From: an uncultured Dokdonia sp. | GTDB taxonomy: Bacteria; Bacteroidota; Bacteroidia; Flavobacteriales; Flavobacteriaceae | Reading direction: 5' to 3' | Length of the DNA stretch: 64,000 nt | Assembly: GCF_937910895.1 (NCBI RefSeq) | Contig: NZ_CALEMI010000161.1 | Span: forward strand, 1-64,000 | Shown here: piece after piece, positions 1 through 9,336 of the stretch | How positions within the stretch are numbered: position 1 is the stretch's first letter | How the letters are laid out: each line of letters opens with the position of its first letter | Program-made: the position numbers and the translations under genes | Notes under the pieces: generated by a model | Told to the model about the DNA's origin: nothing | What the model saw: only the letters and a program-made list of their open reading frames with translations | Database searches by the model: none

Positions 1-858
1 TATTTTAGAAAATTTGACAAACTTCTTTTAGAACCTAGAGTCAGCTTTAGTCAAGAATTTCTTACCGATTTTAAGTTAGAAATTTTAGGAGAATTAAAAA
101 GTCAGACGACTTCACAAATTATAGATCGGCAAAATGATTTCATTGGTGTTGAGAGTCGGCGTTGGGTACTTGCAAATGACAGCACGATTCCTATTATTAA
201 AAGTAAGCAAGCATCTATAGGTGTACAGTATACTAAAAACAAACTATTAGTTACCGCAGAAGGCTATCTTAAAAAGGTAGATGGAATCACAGCTAGAAGT
301 CAAGGATTTCAAAACCAATTTCAGTTTGTGAATGACACTGGAGGATATGAAGTAAAAGGTATTGATTTTCTTATCAACAAACGATTTAGAAACTTAAGCA
401 CTTGGTTAAGCTATTCTTTTAGTGAAAACTATTATGAATTTGACACCTTAAACGATAGAAATTCTTTCCGCAATAATGCAGATATTACACACGCATTAAC
501 TTTTGCAGGAGCCTATACTATAGGTAATCATTTAAAATTTGCTCTTGGTGTTAATTGGCGTTCTGGTAATGTCACTACTTTACCTGATGGAGAAAGTCCT
601 TTTGCTAGAGAAATCGTATATAGATCTCCTAATAGCGAGCGGGTTAATGACTACGTTCGAACCGATTTTTCGTCAACATATTCTTTTCATCTAAAAGGAA
701 AAGCAAAAGGGAAAGTTGGAATCTCTTTATGGAATATATTAAATAGAGAAAACATACTCAACACTTACTTTATTGTAAATGATGACAGTAGCATCTCTAG
801 GATCGAGAACAAATCTCTTGGATTAACTCCTAATTTCAGTTTTAGAGTTTCTTTTTAA
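1..858 (+). CDS. TonB-dependent receptor, C-terminal part (5' end outside window)
   Basis: The frame is open from the first base, giving about 285 residues before the TAA. The sequence alternates short polar turns and amphipathic strands and ends in an aromatic residue (FSFRVSF), as outer-membrane beta-barrels do. The stretch GYEVKGIDF, the strand pairs around residues 115-200 and the final NILNRENIL segment are typical of TonB-dependent receptor barrels. It would sit in the outer membrane and import a bulky substrate, which cannot be named without the plug and N-terminus. The next gene is convergent, 10 bases away. Confidence 0.85.
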   Translation, partial: YFRKFDKLLLEPRVSFSQEFLTDFKLEILGELKSQTTSQIIDRQNDFIGVESRRWVLANDSTIPIIKSKQASIGVQYTKNKLLVTAEGYLKKVDGITARSQGFQNQFQFVNDTGGYEVKGIDFLINKRFRNLSTWLSYSFSENYYEFDTLNDRNSFRNNADITHALTFAGAYTIGNHLKFALGVNWRSGNVTTLPDGESPFAREIVYRSPNSERVNDYVRTDFSSTYSFHLKGKAKGKVGISLWNILNRENILNTYFIVNDDSSISRIENKSLGLTPNFSFRVSF

Positions 859-868
859 AAAGAAGAAA

Positions 869-1822
869 CTATTCTGTATATCTATCTTTTAAATTATCAA
901 GCATCGTTTTTGTAATCTCCTCTAGACCAAAGCTATGTGACCACCCCCAATCACGTCTTGCCTCACTATCATCTATGCTTTGGGGCCAACTATCGGCAAT
1001 AGCTTGTCTAAAGTCTGGCTCGTAACTTATTTCAAAATCTGGAATATGCTTTTGAATACTAGCAGCTACATCTTCGGGAGCATAACTAACAGCTGCAAGA
1101 TTATAAGAAGATCGTATTTTTACATCTTCATCTGTTGCATCCATGATTGCTATCGTTGCCTTTATAGCATCCTCCATGTACATCATAGGAAGAACTGTTC
1201 CTTCTTTTAAAAAACAGCGGTATTGACTATGCTTTAAAGCTCTGTGATAAATATCTACCGCATAATCTGTAGTCCCACCACCAGGCTCTGTTGTATAACT
1301 GATCAATCCTGGATACCTGACACTACGTACATCCACTCCGTACTTTTTATGGTAATACTCACACCAACGCTCTCCCGTTTGTTTAGAAATTCCATACACC
1401 GTAGAAGGCTCCATTACCGTTGTTTGAGGAGTATTTTGAGCTGGGGTAGTTTCTCCAAAAACAGCAATACTAGAAGGCCAGAATACTTTTTTGATCTTTT
1501 TATCTTTTGCTAAATTCAAGACATGAAAGAGCGAATTCATATTCAAATCCCACGCCTTTGCAGGAAAACGCTCTGCAATCGCACTTAACATCGCCGCCAT
1601 CAAATACACAGTCTCTACTTTATATCTGAAAATAAGATCCTCAACAGCTTGCATATCTGTGGCATCTAGTAGCTCAAAGTGAGCACTTTTCATCATCTCT
1701 TCATTTCCCTCACGTATATCACTAGCCACGACTTTATCTTTCCCAAATCGCTTACTTAATGCCAACGTAAGTTCTGTCCCAATTTGCCCGCAAGCACCTA
1801 TAATTAATATTCTTGATTTCAT
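869..1822 (-). CDS. tdh: L-threonine 3-dehydrogenase, SDR type
   Basis: A 317-residue extended short-chain dehydrogenase. Residues 9-15 form the NAD-binding loop GACGQIG, and Y143 with K147 (YGISK) are the catalytic pair. PGLISY and TTDYAVDIY further on are hallmarks of the NAD-dependent SDR-type threonine dehydrogenases, which oxidise L-threonine to 2-amino-3-oxobutanoate in the cytosol. Length fits that family. It is transcribed away from the lipoprotein gene at 1945, with a shared 120-base promoter region that holds a copy of the dispersed palindrome. A generic UDP-sugar epimerase is the alternative, but the motifs favour threonine dehydrogenase. Confidence 0.85.
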   Translation of the reverse strand: MKSRILIIGACGQIGTELTLALSKRFGKDKVVASDIREGNEEMMKSAHFELLDATDMQAVEDLIFRYKVETVYLMAAMLSAIAERFPAKAWDLNMNSLFHVLNLAKDKKIKKVFWPSSIAVFGETTPAQNTPQTTVMEPSTVYGISKQTGERWCEYYHKKYGVDVRSVRYPGLISYTTEPGGGTTDYAVDIYHRALKHSQYRCFLKEGTVLPMMYMEDAIKATIAIMDATDEDVKIRSSYNLAAVSYAPEDVAASIQKHIPDFEISYEPDFRQAIADSWPQSIDDSEARRDWGWSHSFGLEEITKTMLDNLKDRYTE

Positions 1823-1844
1823 CTAAAATTGTTTTCACTAAAAG

Positions 1845-1864
1845 TACGCTTTCGCGAAAGCGTA
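1845..1864. repeat. dispersed palindrome, 20-bp perfect copy
   Basis: TACGCTTTCGCGAAAGCGTA lies between two divergent genes, 22 bases upstream of the tdh start. Its place between divergent starts argues against a simple terminator role. Confidence 0.9.
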
Positions 1865-1893
1865 TACAAAAGCAAACATAATCATAAATTTTT

Positions 1894-1922
1894 CTTGTAT
1901 ATTCCTATTTAGGCTACTTTTG
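1894..1922 (+). promoter_or_regulatory. candidate Bacteroidota-type promoter
   Basis: TACTTTTG at 1915-1922 matches the -7 consensus TAnnTTTG of the Bacteroidota primary sigma factor. CTTG at 1894-1897 is a partial -33 box 17 bases upstream. The lipoprotein start follows at 1945. Confidence 0.45.
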
Positions 1923-1944
1923 TCTATCAATTTTTTAAATCCTT

Positions 1945-2592
1945 ATGAAACTGCGTATACTCATATACCTATTAAGTACATTTTTCTTTCTCAATGCCTG
2001 TGAAAAGAAACAGGCACAAAACCAAGAGTCAGAGACAACAAATGTCGTTGCTACAGATACAATGACAATTCCTAAAAGTACACAAGGACTCAAACCTTCT
2101 TTACGCCTTACCCCAAAAGCGCAAGAGGCTGTTAAGAATTGGTCATTATACCAAAACCTTTCCAAGCGATTAGATAGCTTACAAGGAGTATCCTTAGGAA
2201 CAGCAAAAAATCAATTATCTATTTTGATTTCGACGTTTGACGGTCAGGGAGAAGCAGAAGCAGAAGAAGAGGTGGTAGATCTCACACCAGATAACTTAGA
2301 GACACCTGCTGTAAAAGCTAGACTGTTATCAGTAGAGACAAAACTAAAAATAGCAAATAATTATGTGCAAAAAAGCGATCCTAACCCTGAAGAAATCGCA
2401 AAAGCTGTTGTTGAACTTAAAAATGCATTTCAGAATCTAAATCTTCAGATCAATGAAGGCTTTGCTTTAACGATAGAGGAAATGCTCAAACAGCTCGATC
2501 AAGAAGTCACTGCTCCTGTAGATACTACACAATTAGAAAAACCTACTCCCAGAGGAAAACCACCTGTAAAAATCTTTAAACCAAACCAATGA
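1945..2592 (+). CDS. hypothetical lipoprotein
   Basis: A 215-residue protein with a lipoprotein signal: a hydrophobic stretch followed by LNAC, with the acylated cysteine at residue 19. The mature part is polar and mostly helical, with an EAEAEEE acidic patch near residue 100 and a proline/lysine-rich C-terminus. No known family was recognised. Its stop overlaps the start of the next gene as ATGA, so the two are translationally coupled and probably work together at the cell envelope. Confidence 0.8.
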   Translation: MKLRILIYLLSTFFFLNACEKKQAQNQESETTNVVATDTMTIPKSTQGLKPSLRLTPKAQEAVKNWSLYQNLSKRLDSLQGVSLGTAKNQLSILISTFDGQGEAEAEEEVVDLTPDNLETPAVKARLLSVETKLKIANNYVQKSDPNPEEIAKAVVELKNAFQNLNLQINEGFALTIEEMLKQLDQEVTAPVDTTQLEKPTPRGKPPVKIFKPNQ

Positions 2593-3089
2593 TACGTACC
2601 CTTTTATTTATCCTTATAAGCTTTTTTACCACCATAGGAATCGCTCAAAATGCATCAGAAAAAGAAACGATTGACACCATGCTCGTCTCTTGGCATAAAG
2701 CGGCTGCAGATGCAGATTTTGATGCTTATTTTGGTATGATGACCAATGATGCTGTTTTTATAGGAACTGATGCCACTGAAAATTGGCAAAATACCGAATT
2801 CAGATCTTTTTCAAAACCGTATTTTGATAAAGGAAAAGCGTGGACATTTACAACCTTAGAACGTAATATCTATCTAGACACCAACGAAGACACCGCTTGG
2901 TTTGACGAGCATCTTAAAACACAAATGGGTATTTGCAGAGGTTCTGGTGTTGTAAAAAAAGAAAATGGTGTCTGGAAAGTAAAACATTATGTGTTGTCTA
3001 TAGCTATCCCTAATGAAAACGTAACGAAGGTCACAGAGATGAAAAAAGAATGGGATCGTATTCAGATGGAAAAAATGAGCAAACAATAA
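2589..3089 (+). CDS. secreted NTF2/SnoaL-like protein
   Basis: A 166-residue protein with a Sec signal peptide ending near IGIAQ (about residue 20). The rest, with the pattern SWHKAAADADFDAYF, a middle TEFRSF segment and a C-terminal WKVKHYVLS strand, looks like the NTF2-like cone fold (SnoaL or DUF4440 type). Such proteins are small enzymes or ligand-binding modules; no substrate can be assigned. It begins inside the stop codon of the upstream lipoprotein gene, forming a two-gene operon. Confidence 0.75.
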   Translation: MIRTLLFILISFFTTIGIAQNASEKETIDTMLVSWHKAAADADFDAYFGMMTNDAVFIGTDATENWQNTEFRSFSKPYFDKGKAWTFTTLERNIYLDTNEDTAWFDEHLKTQMGICRGSGVVKKENGVWKVKHYVLSIAIPNENVTKVTEMKKEWDRIQMEKMSKQ

Positions 3090-3208
3090 TCTATATGTAT
3101 TGTTTATCAAATCATTACATAATATAAGTAGGCTTTTGCCCCTTCCTTGTAACAAAATATAGAAATCTACGTCTTATTCACCATAATTAAAGAAACCTAA
3201 AAACAGAT

Positions 3209-5275
3209 ATGAAACTAATAAAAACAGTCGCTATTCTAGCTTTTTGTACTATTGCTTTGACAAGTTGTAAACAAGAGACAGCACAAAAAGATACAGCGGT
3301 TACTACAGAAAAAATACCTGGTATTGTTCTAGAAAATATGGACACATCAGTAAGTCCTAAAAATGATTTTTACAACTACGTAAATGGTAGTTGGATGAAA
3401 AATACTGAAATCCCTGCAGATAGAACGAGCTGGGGAGGTTTTAGTGTATTACGCAAATCTACGGATGCTGATGTATTAAAAATACTTGCCGAAGCAAAGG
3501 CAAGCGGTACATATACCCCTGAAACTGATCAAGCAAAAGCATTAGCTATTTTTGACACAAAACTAGATACTGTTGCTCGTAATAAAGCAGGAGTTACACC
3601 ACTTAAACCTGCTTTAGAAGAAATAGAAAGCATTAAAAATCTTACTGATCTACAAACAGTACTTGCAAAAAATCCATCGGTAAGCTCTCCATTTATAGGT
3701 ATAGGTGTACAAGGAGACCTAAATAATAGTGCAATGAATGCTGTATATTTAGGAGCAAATGGTCTTGGACTACCAGATCGTGATTACTACCTGGAGCAAG
3801 ATCAAAAATCAAAAGAGATTCGTGAAGAGTATAAAAAGCATATCGCTCGTATGCTCCAAATGATAGGCGATAGTGAGGCAGATGCTCAAGAAGCTGCTAA
3901 AAAAATTCTTGCCATGGAGACACAACTTGCAGAACCTCGTCTTGATAAAGTACAGAGTCGTGATGCACGTAATTATAATAACCCTCGCTCTATAAAAGAA
4001 GTAGACGCTATGCTTTCTTCTTTAGACATCAACAAAATGATTTCTGATATAGGAATCACTAAAAAGTTTGACACGCTTATCGTAACTCAATTACGTTATA
4101 CAGAAGCACTAGACACCTTCCTTAAAGAAACACCTATTGAAGATCTTAAGACATTGGTAAAATGGGATACATTCAACAGTGCTGCAGGATTATTATCTAC
4201 AGATATAGAAACTGCAAACTGGGAATTTTATAGCAAGTATTTAAGTGGTGCAGAAAAGCAACGCCCTGCAGACGAGCGTGCACTTGCTACTGTAAATAAT
4301 ACCGTGGGAGAAGCCCTAGGACAATTATATGTAGATGCTAAGTTTCCACCAGAAGCTAAGGAAAGTGCAGAAACTATGATCAAAAATGTGATTGAGGCGT
4401 ATAAATCACGCATCCAAAAATTAGATTGGATGGGTGAGGAAACAAAAACAAAAGCGATCGAAAAACTAGATAAGTTTACTGTAAAAATTGCATATCCAGA
4501 CAAATGGGAGGATTATAGCGCCATGGAAGTATCTGCAGATAAAACGTATTTTGAAAATATGATTGCTGTAGGTAAATGGGGACAAGATAAAAACTATGCA
4601 GAAATAGGAGAACCTGTAGACAAGTCTAAATGGGGAATGTCTCCTCAAACCGTAAACGCATATTTCAATCCGCTTAATAACGAGATTGTGTTCCCGGCAG
4701 CTATTTTACAACCTCCTTTCTATAACTATACAGCAGATGAAGCTGTGAACTATGGAGGAATTGGAGCTGTTATTGGACATGAGATCTCTCATGCATTTGA
4801 TGATAGTGGTGCGCGTTTTGACGGTGATGGAAACCTTAAAAACTGGTGGACAGAAGATGATCTTAAAGCCTTTACAGAAAGAGGAAATGCACTCGCAGAG
4901 CAGTATAGCAATCTTGAAGTATTAGATAGTGTATATGTAAACGGTAAGTTTACCTTAGGAGAAAATATTGGAGATTTAGGAGGTGTTCTTGGTGCTTATG
5001 ATGGTCTTCAAAAATTCTATAAAGAAAATGGACGTCCAGATGATATTGATGGCTTTACACCAGAGCAACGTTTCTTTATGTCTTGGGCAACGGTATGGAG
5101 AACTAAGAGTCGTGATGAAGCATTACGTACACAAGTAAAAACAGATCCTCATTCTCCAGGAAAAGTACGTGCTACACAACCGCTTCTAAATGTAGATGCT
5201 TTTTATGAAGCATTTGATATTAAAGAAGGAGACTCAATGTATTTAGCGCCAGAAAAACGTGTTCGTATCTGGTAA
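3209..5275 (+). CDS. M13 family metallopeptidase (neprilysin-like), lipoprotein
   Basis: A 688-residue zinc peptidase. It begins with a lipoprotein signal (LTSC, cysteine 20). The zinc site is H524-E-I-S-H528, followed by the third ligand in E585-N-I-G-D589, the defining M13 pair of motifs. The NAYFNPLNNEIVFPA segment before the zinc site is the conserved substrate-binding strand. Length matches M13 enzymes. It should sit lipid-anchored at the envelope and cut oligopeptides. It appears monocistronic and is followed by a composite palindrome and a strong terminator. Confidence 0.95.
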   Translation: MKLIKTVAILAFCTIALTSCKQETAQKDTAVTTEKIPGIVLENMDTSVSPKNDFYNYVNGSWMKNTEIPADRTSWGGFSVLRKSTDADVLKILAEAKASGTYTPETDQAKALAIFDTKLDTVARNKAGVTPLKPALEEIESIKNLTDLQTVLAKNPSVSSPFIGIGVQGDLNNSAMNAVYLGANGLGLPDRDYYLEQDQKSKEIREEYKKHIARMLQMIGDSEADAQEAAKKILAMETQLAEPRLDKVQSRDARNYNNPRSIKEVDAMLSSLDINKMISDIGITKKFDTLIVTQLRYTEALDTFLKETPIEDLKTLVKWDTFNSAAGLLSTDIETANWEFYSKYLSGAEKQRPADERALATVNNTVGEALGQLYVDAKFPPEAKESAETMIKNVIEAYKSRIQKLDWMGEETKTKAIEKLDKFTVKIAYPDKWEDYSAMEVSADKTYFENMIAVGKWGQDKNYAEIGEPVDKSKWGMSPQTVNAYFNPLNNEIVFPAAILQPPFYNYTADEAVNYGGIGAVIGHEISHAFDDSGARFDGDGNLKNWWTEDDLKAFTERGNALAEQYSNLEVLDSVYVNGKFTLGENIGDLGGVLGAYDGLQKFYKENGRPDDIDGFTPEQRFFMSWATVWRTKSRDEALRTQVKTDPHSPGKVRATQPLLNVDAFYEAFDIKEGDSMYLAPEKRVRIW

Positions 5276-5300
5276 AACAAAACATAAGTAAGCTAAAGTG

Positions 5301-5340
5301 TACGCTTTCGCGAACCTGCCTACCGTTAGGTAGGAGCATA
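5301..5340. repeat. composite palindrome with inserted GC-rich palindrome
   Basis: TACGCTTTCGCGAA (5301-5314) is the left arm and centre of the dispersed palindrome. A 20-base inverted repeat, CCTGCCTACCGTTAGGTAGG (5315-5334), follows, and then AGCATA resumes the right arm. Confidence 0.8.
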
Positions 5341-5370
5341 AAAAACCACCTCAAGCACGAGGTGGTTTTT
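5341..5370. terminator. bidirectional intrinsic terminator
   Basis: The arms AAAACCACCTC and GAGGTGGTTTT pair around a 6-base loop, with A-runs before and T-runs after. It lies between the convergent M13 peptidase and SDR genes and can stop transcription from both sides. Confidence 0.85.
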
Positions 5371-5411
5371 CTTTGGAATAAAGTGTATCTCACTCTGAAA
5401 TACGGTGCTAT

Positions 5412-6215
5412 TTACAACGCTACTTTGAAGGTATATCCTAAAACCTCAGCTACAGAGGTGCTATCTACTTTTTTAAATATCGTATCTCCTTCTTTATCAT
5501 ATTCAGGTGGTGTTAAATCTAATTTTTCTGCCTGCGCAGTATAATAATCCCGTTTTGTAGGATGCTGAGGAGAGACTGCATTAAAGATATGCCCAAAAGC
5601 ATTTTTCTGAATAATAGAGATCAAGATACCGATACAATCCTCCCGATGGATCATATTGACAGGAGCATCTCCATTACTTAATCCCGTTCTTCCTGCTAGA
5701 AATTTTACAGGATTACGGCTTCCACCAAACAATCCTCCAAAACGAACAATCGTGGTTTCAAATGCAGGCGTATTAAAAAACAGTTGCTCTACATCATATA
5801 GCTGTTTTCCAGCATTACTTTTTGGTTTAGGAATATCCTTTTCTGTGACGTGTCCTTGATCATCATCATACACAGACGTACTGCTTACTAAAATAACTTT
5901 ACGAATAGACGTTTTTTCTATTTCGTGTAAAAAATGTGCCATTTTAAGCGCATAATTAGCTCCTGAGTTTCTTCTCAAACCAGGCGGAATCATAATAACC
6001 AATACATCGGTATCTGACAATAAGGTGTCTATTTTACCCGTCACTCCTCCTTCGGTGATGACTATAGGATGTGCCGTAATTCCTTTTTCTGAAAGCTCTT
6101 TTGCTTTATTGGTATCGGTGACACTTCCTTTTACAGTGTATCCTACATTAATAAGCGTAGCTGCAAACGCTTTTCCTAACCATCCTAATCCCGCAATTGT
6201 GATTCTTTTATTCAA
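5412..6215 (-). CDS. NAD(P)-binding SDR/epimerase-like protein (YeeZ type)
   Basis: A 267-residue Rossmann protein starting MNKRITIAGLGWLGKAFA, with the dinucleotide loop GLGWLG at residues 9-14. SSTSVYDDDQG in the middle and RFGGLFGGSRNP later match the YeeZ-like branch of the NAD-dependent epimerase/dehydratase superfamily. The extended-SDR YxxxK is weak, so the enzyme may bind a cofactor without being a classical dehydrogenase. The substrate is unknown. It is separated from the M28 peptidase upstream by repeat-rich DNA. Confidence 0.75.
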   Translation of the reverse strand: MNKRITIAGLGWLGKAFAATLINVGYTVKGSVTDTNKAKELSEKGITAHPIVITEGGVTGKIDTLLSDTDVLVIMIPPGLRRNSGANYALKMAHFLHEIEKTSIRKVILVSSTSVYDDDQGHVTEKDIPKPKSNAGKQLYDVEQLFFNTPAFETTIVRFGGLFGGSRNPVKFLAGRTGLSNGDAPVNMIHREDCIGILISIIQKNAFGHIFNAVSPQHPTKRDYYTAQAEKLDLTPPEYDKEGDTIFKKVDSTSVAEVLGYTFKVAL

Positions 6216-6225
6216 TCCTTTTTCT

Positions 6226-6255
6226 TTTCATTCCCGCGAAGGCGGGAATCTCATT
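6226..6255. repeat. 30-base repeat with ATTCCCGC/GCGGGAAT hairpin
   Basis: ATTCCCGCGAAGGCGGGAAT (6230-6249) is an inverted repeat flanked by TTTC and CTCATT. The same 30-base unit recurs in reverse orientation at 52091-52120 with two changes, and a shorter copy lies at 31702-31721. Confidence 0.8.
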
Positions 6256-6296
6256 ATTGTTTTTTACTAAACTTTTAATTCTATTTTTTGCCGTTA

Positions 6297-6338
6297 CAAG
6301 CTCCTGTCTGCCGTCAGGCAGGTTCGCGAAAGCGAGTA
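6297..6338. repeat. composite palindrome with inserted GC-rich palindrome
   Basis: Read on the minus strand this is CTCGCTTTCGCGAA, then the insert CCTGCCTGACGGCAGACAGG (plus-strand 6303-6322), then AGCTTG. The insertion point is the same as at 5314/5315. Confidence 0.8.
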
Positions 6339-6354
6339 CATCCATATTCTATTT

Positions 6355-8727
6355 TTAATTCAAATCAACAACAATCGTATCGTTTTTTACTTCTGGACTC
6401 TTTCTAAGCACTTCTGAAACATCAATCTTACGCTCTACAATCACAGCGTCATTGGTCACAAATGGTGTTGGTTTTGTTGTTTTAGGTCGCGCCGATATCG
6501 TAAAACTAGGATTATCTAATAAGTCATAAGAAAACTCTTTAAGAGTGAATGTAGGCGTTACCTCTTTAGGCACTGCATACGTAAACTCCAAAGAATCTCC
6601 TAGTGTCATATAGTAACTTAAAATTCCATTACTTCCTCGCTTTTTATATAAGGTCTCGGTACTGTCTGGTTTAAATACTTTTCCGTTGTATGACAGGTAT
6701 CGGAATGGTGTATCTATATCTGTATATAATCGTATTTGGTGTATCGTTCGTTGTGGTACAATGGTCATCGTTGTATACGCCAAATCTCCTATCACTGTGT
6801 CCTGAGATACACGAATCTTACTTTCTGGTAGCTTGATTACCGAGGTTTCTTTTGCATACGAATATGGCGTATTGTATTTGCTCCCTGCAGCATTTCCAAT
6901 ATACGCCGTCGCCTTTTCTGGAGTATCTCCTAAATATCCTCGTGTCCAATCGTCTATTTCAGTATTATAAGTTGCCCAATAGGCTTTATTGGTCTCTACA
7001 TGGTGATAATATAATAAGCTATTAGGTTGTTGTCTTTCTGGAGAAGGGCTTGATTTAGCATGTGCAACTCCTAAGAAAACAACAGCAACTAATAAACTCA
7101 AAATCCCTACTGCTTTTTTATTTCTAAAAAATCCAAAAACAGGCAGTAATAATCCAAAGAGTAACACTACAAAAATAACCGATGCATATAGCATATCAGG
7201 TCCTAAGCCTACAGGAAAGAATTGTATCAAAGGTGCAAACAGGAAAATGGCGGGCGCTGACAATAACACCATAAGGGTTACACTAGGATTGATTTGTCGT
7301 ATCAATAAGAACAGCGCTAATAACCCAAAATAAACTGGGATAATAAAGAAAGCGGCTCCTTGAAGTTTGAGTGCTAATGCTATATTAATAAGCAACCAAA
7401 TGGTAAGGGGTGCTATCAACGAACTTGCGGTATGTTCTGCTTTTACCATTTTGTGATAGATCCCAAAACACAAACTCAGCCCTAAAAGAACAAAAGCAAT
7501 CGTATACCAATGACCGTTATATATAAATACAGGAAGGATCTCATTGTAAGATGGATATAGTATTTTAATCAGTCCCCAAAATAAATACATCAAACCTCCT
7601 CCTAGTATAAGACTCAACATAAAAGCGCCAAACCCTTTTCCGATTTCCTTTTTATAAAGTCTTTTCTTTCTCAGTCCATGAATTAAGAGAACAACAAAAA
7701 GAACTATCGCCAAAATAAGCATCGGCCAAATCCATGAAAAAGGATAGGCAACAAAGGTAGCAACAGCGGTATCAAAGTACACGTAATCTTCATTTGATTT
7801 TATATTGGACAGATCTGCATTTGCATAATAATGTAGTAATGGCATTAAATAACTTCCTTGATGTTCTAAGCTATTTCTATCTAGATTTTCAGTCGTATCA
7901 TTAATGGTATGATAATCATAATGATCATCTATAAATGCAAAGAAAAACCCGTCTATATCTCCATCTTCTCTTAAAACAGTAGAATCCGTATCATTAGGAA
8001 GCATTTTATAAATACTATACATCAGTGAGGTAGCCACAGGATATTCCACATCTGCTTCCATAAATCCTTTGATAAGATTGGCATTTCCTCCATTGGTTTC
8101 TACAATCATATTGGAAGGCCCACCACTACCACGAGCTTCAAAATTAAGCGCAAGTCCTACATCTTTTGCCCAAGGGTGTTCATTTACAAAAAGTGCAGCA
8201 CCATCAAGTCCGAGTTCTTCTGCATCTGTAATACAAATAATAATATCGTTTTTGGGTTTAGCTCCGCTTGCAAGATAAGCTCGTACACTTTCTAAAATAG
8301 TCACAACCCCAGAACCTGCATCACTAGCTCCGTGAGATGAACTATGTGGCGCACTATCATAATGAGACATAAGCAGAAGCGCCTTCCCATCTCCCGTTCC
8401 TTTAATACGAGCCAGAATATTTTGAGGCTTTACCAAACTGCCATACCCTCTCCATTCACTAAACGTAAAACCTTCTTGTACTTGGGTCTCTAATCCTAAT
8501 TTTTTAAGTTCTTGTACAATATATTCTCGTACGTCTGCATGTGCTTTAGTTCCTACAAAATGAGGTTCTTTTGCTATAACCTCTAAGTGTTGTAATGCAC
8601 GTGCCGTAGAAAATTCGGTGGCTGGTGTTTCAAGACCGCTTATATCTTTTGGCATTAAGGAGTTGAAGGCTACAGAAACTAATGCTATAATAAGAACAAT
8701 AGAAAAAATGTGAATAATACGTTTCAT
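6355..8727 (-). CDS. membrane-bound M28 family aminopeptidase
   Basis: A 790-residue protein. An N-terminal membrane anchor (residues 4-21) leads into an M28 zinc peptidase domain: H122 and D136 in SHYDSAPHSSSHGASDAG, E170-E171 in TDAEELG, and a late histidine in DYHTIND. From about residue 325 to 555 there are several hydrophobic segments, so the C-terminal half crosses the inner membrane repeatedly, followed by a soluble beta-rich tail. This matches the ER-aminopeptidase/Fxna-like M28 architecture. It probably releases N-terminal amino acids in the periplasm. Confidence 0.9.
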   Translation of the reverse strand: MKRIIHIFSIVLIIALVSVAFNSLMPKDISGLETPATEFSTARALQHLEVIAKEPHFVGTKAHADVREYIVQELKKLGLETQVQEGFTFSEWRGYGSLVKPQNILARIKGTGDGKALLLMSHYDSAPHSSSHGASDAGSGVVTILESVRAYLASGAKPKNDIIICITDAEELGLDGAALFVNEHPWAKDVGLALNFEARGSGGPSNMIVETNGGNANLIKGFMEADVEYPVATSLMYSIYKMLPNDTDSTVLREDGDIDGFFFAFIDDHYDYHTINDTTENLDRNSLEHQGSYLMPLLHYYANADLSNIKSNEDYVYFDTAVATFVAYPFSWIWPMLILAIVLFVVLLIHGLRKKRLYKKEIGKGFGAFMLSLILGGGLMYLFWGLIKILYPSYNEILPVFIYNGHWYTIAFVLLGLSLCFGIYHKMVKAEHTASSLIAPLTIWLLINIALALKLQGAAFFIIPVYFGLLALFLLIRQINPSVTLMVLLSAPAIFLFAPLIQFFPVGLGPDMLYASVIFVVLLFGLLLPVFGFFRNKKAVGILSLLVAVVFLGVAHAKSSPSPERQQPNSLLYYHHVETNKAYWATYNTEIDDWTRGYLGDTPEKATAYIGNAAGSKYNTPYSYAKETSVIKLPESKIRVSQDTVIGDLAYTTMTIVPQRTIHQIRLYTDIDTPFRYLSYNGKVFKPDSTETLYKKRGSNGILSYYMTLGDSLEFTYAVPKEVTPTFTLKEFSYDLLDNPSFTISARPKTTKPTPFVTNDAVIVERKIDVSEVLRKSPEVKNDTIVVDLN

Positions 8728-8776
8728 ATAAGGTTGGTTTAGTTATCCTAAAAATACAATTTTTGAAGATGTTTCC

Positions 8777-8790
8777 GCTTTCGCGAAAGC
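8777..8790. repeat. dispersed palindrome, 14-bp core copy
   Basis: GCTTTCGCGAAAGC lies between the divergent M28 peptidase and CBS genes, 50 bases from the peptidase start. Confidence 0.85.
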
Positions 8791-8859
8791 ATAAACCACA
8801 TAATCTCCTTTTAATTCATTAACTTTAAGAGGAATTACTCACACACAAAACAGCTAGTT

Positions 8860-9324
8860 ATGGGAATCAAAAGTTTTACGGGACGTCGTGCCAAACCTAC
8901 AAAAGGGAACCCTACAGATATAAAAGTAAGTGATTATATGACTAGAAAATTAATCACGTTCAGGTCAGATCAATCTGTCCTAGAAGTCATGAATTTACTA
9001 ATTAAAAATAAAATTTCAGGAGGTCCTGTTGTGAATGAAAACAACGAACTCATGGGGATCATCTCTGAAGGGGATTGTATGAAGCAAATCTCAGAAAGTC
9101 GCTATTACAATATGCCTATGGAAGACATGATTGTAGAAAAATACATGGTAAAAGAAGTCGAAACCATTGACGGAAACATGAATGTTTTTGATGCTGCCAA
9201 TAAATTTGTTAACTCCAAACGTCGTCGTTTTCCTATCGTAGAAAACGGAAAACTCGTAGGGCAAATCAGTCAAAAAGATGTGCTCAAAGCTGCCTTAACC
9301 TTAAATGGGCAAACCTGGAAATAA
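8860..9324 (+). CDS. CBS domain-containing protein
   Basis: A 154-residue cytosolic protein made of two CBS repeats. The first runs from about residue 20 (VSDYMTRKLITF) to 80 and holds the GIISEGDCM turn. The second runs from about 90 (VEKYMVKEVETI) to 148 and ends in GQISQKDVLKA. A paired CBS module usually binds adenine nucleotides and regulates a partner. There is no fused effector domain. The secreted hydrolase starts 12 bases downstream, but a functional link is not evident. Confidence 0.9.
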   Translation: MGIKSFTGRRAKPTKGNPTDIKVSDYMTRKLITFRSDQSVLEVMNLLIKNKISGGPVVNENNELMGIISEGDCMKQISESRYYNMPMEDMIVEKYMVKEVETIDGNMNVFDAANKFVNSKRRRFPIVENGKLVGQISQKDVLKAALTLNGQTWK

Positions 9325-9336
9325 GGACATTTATAA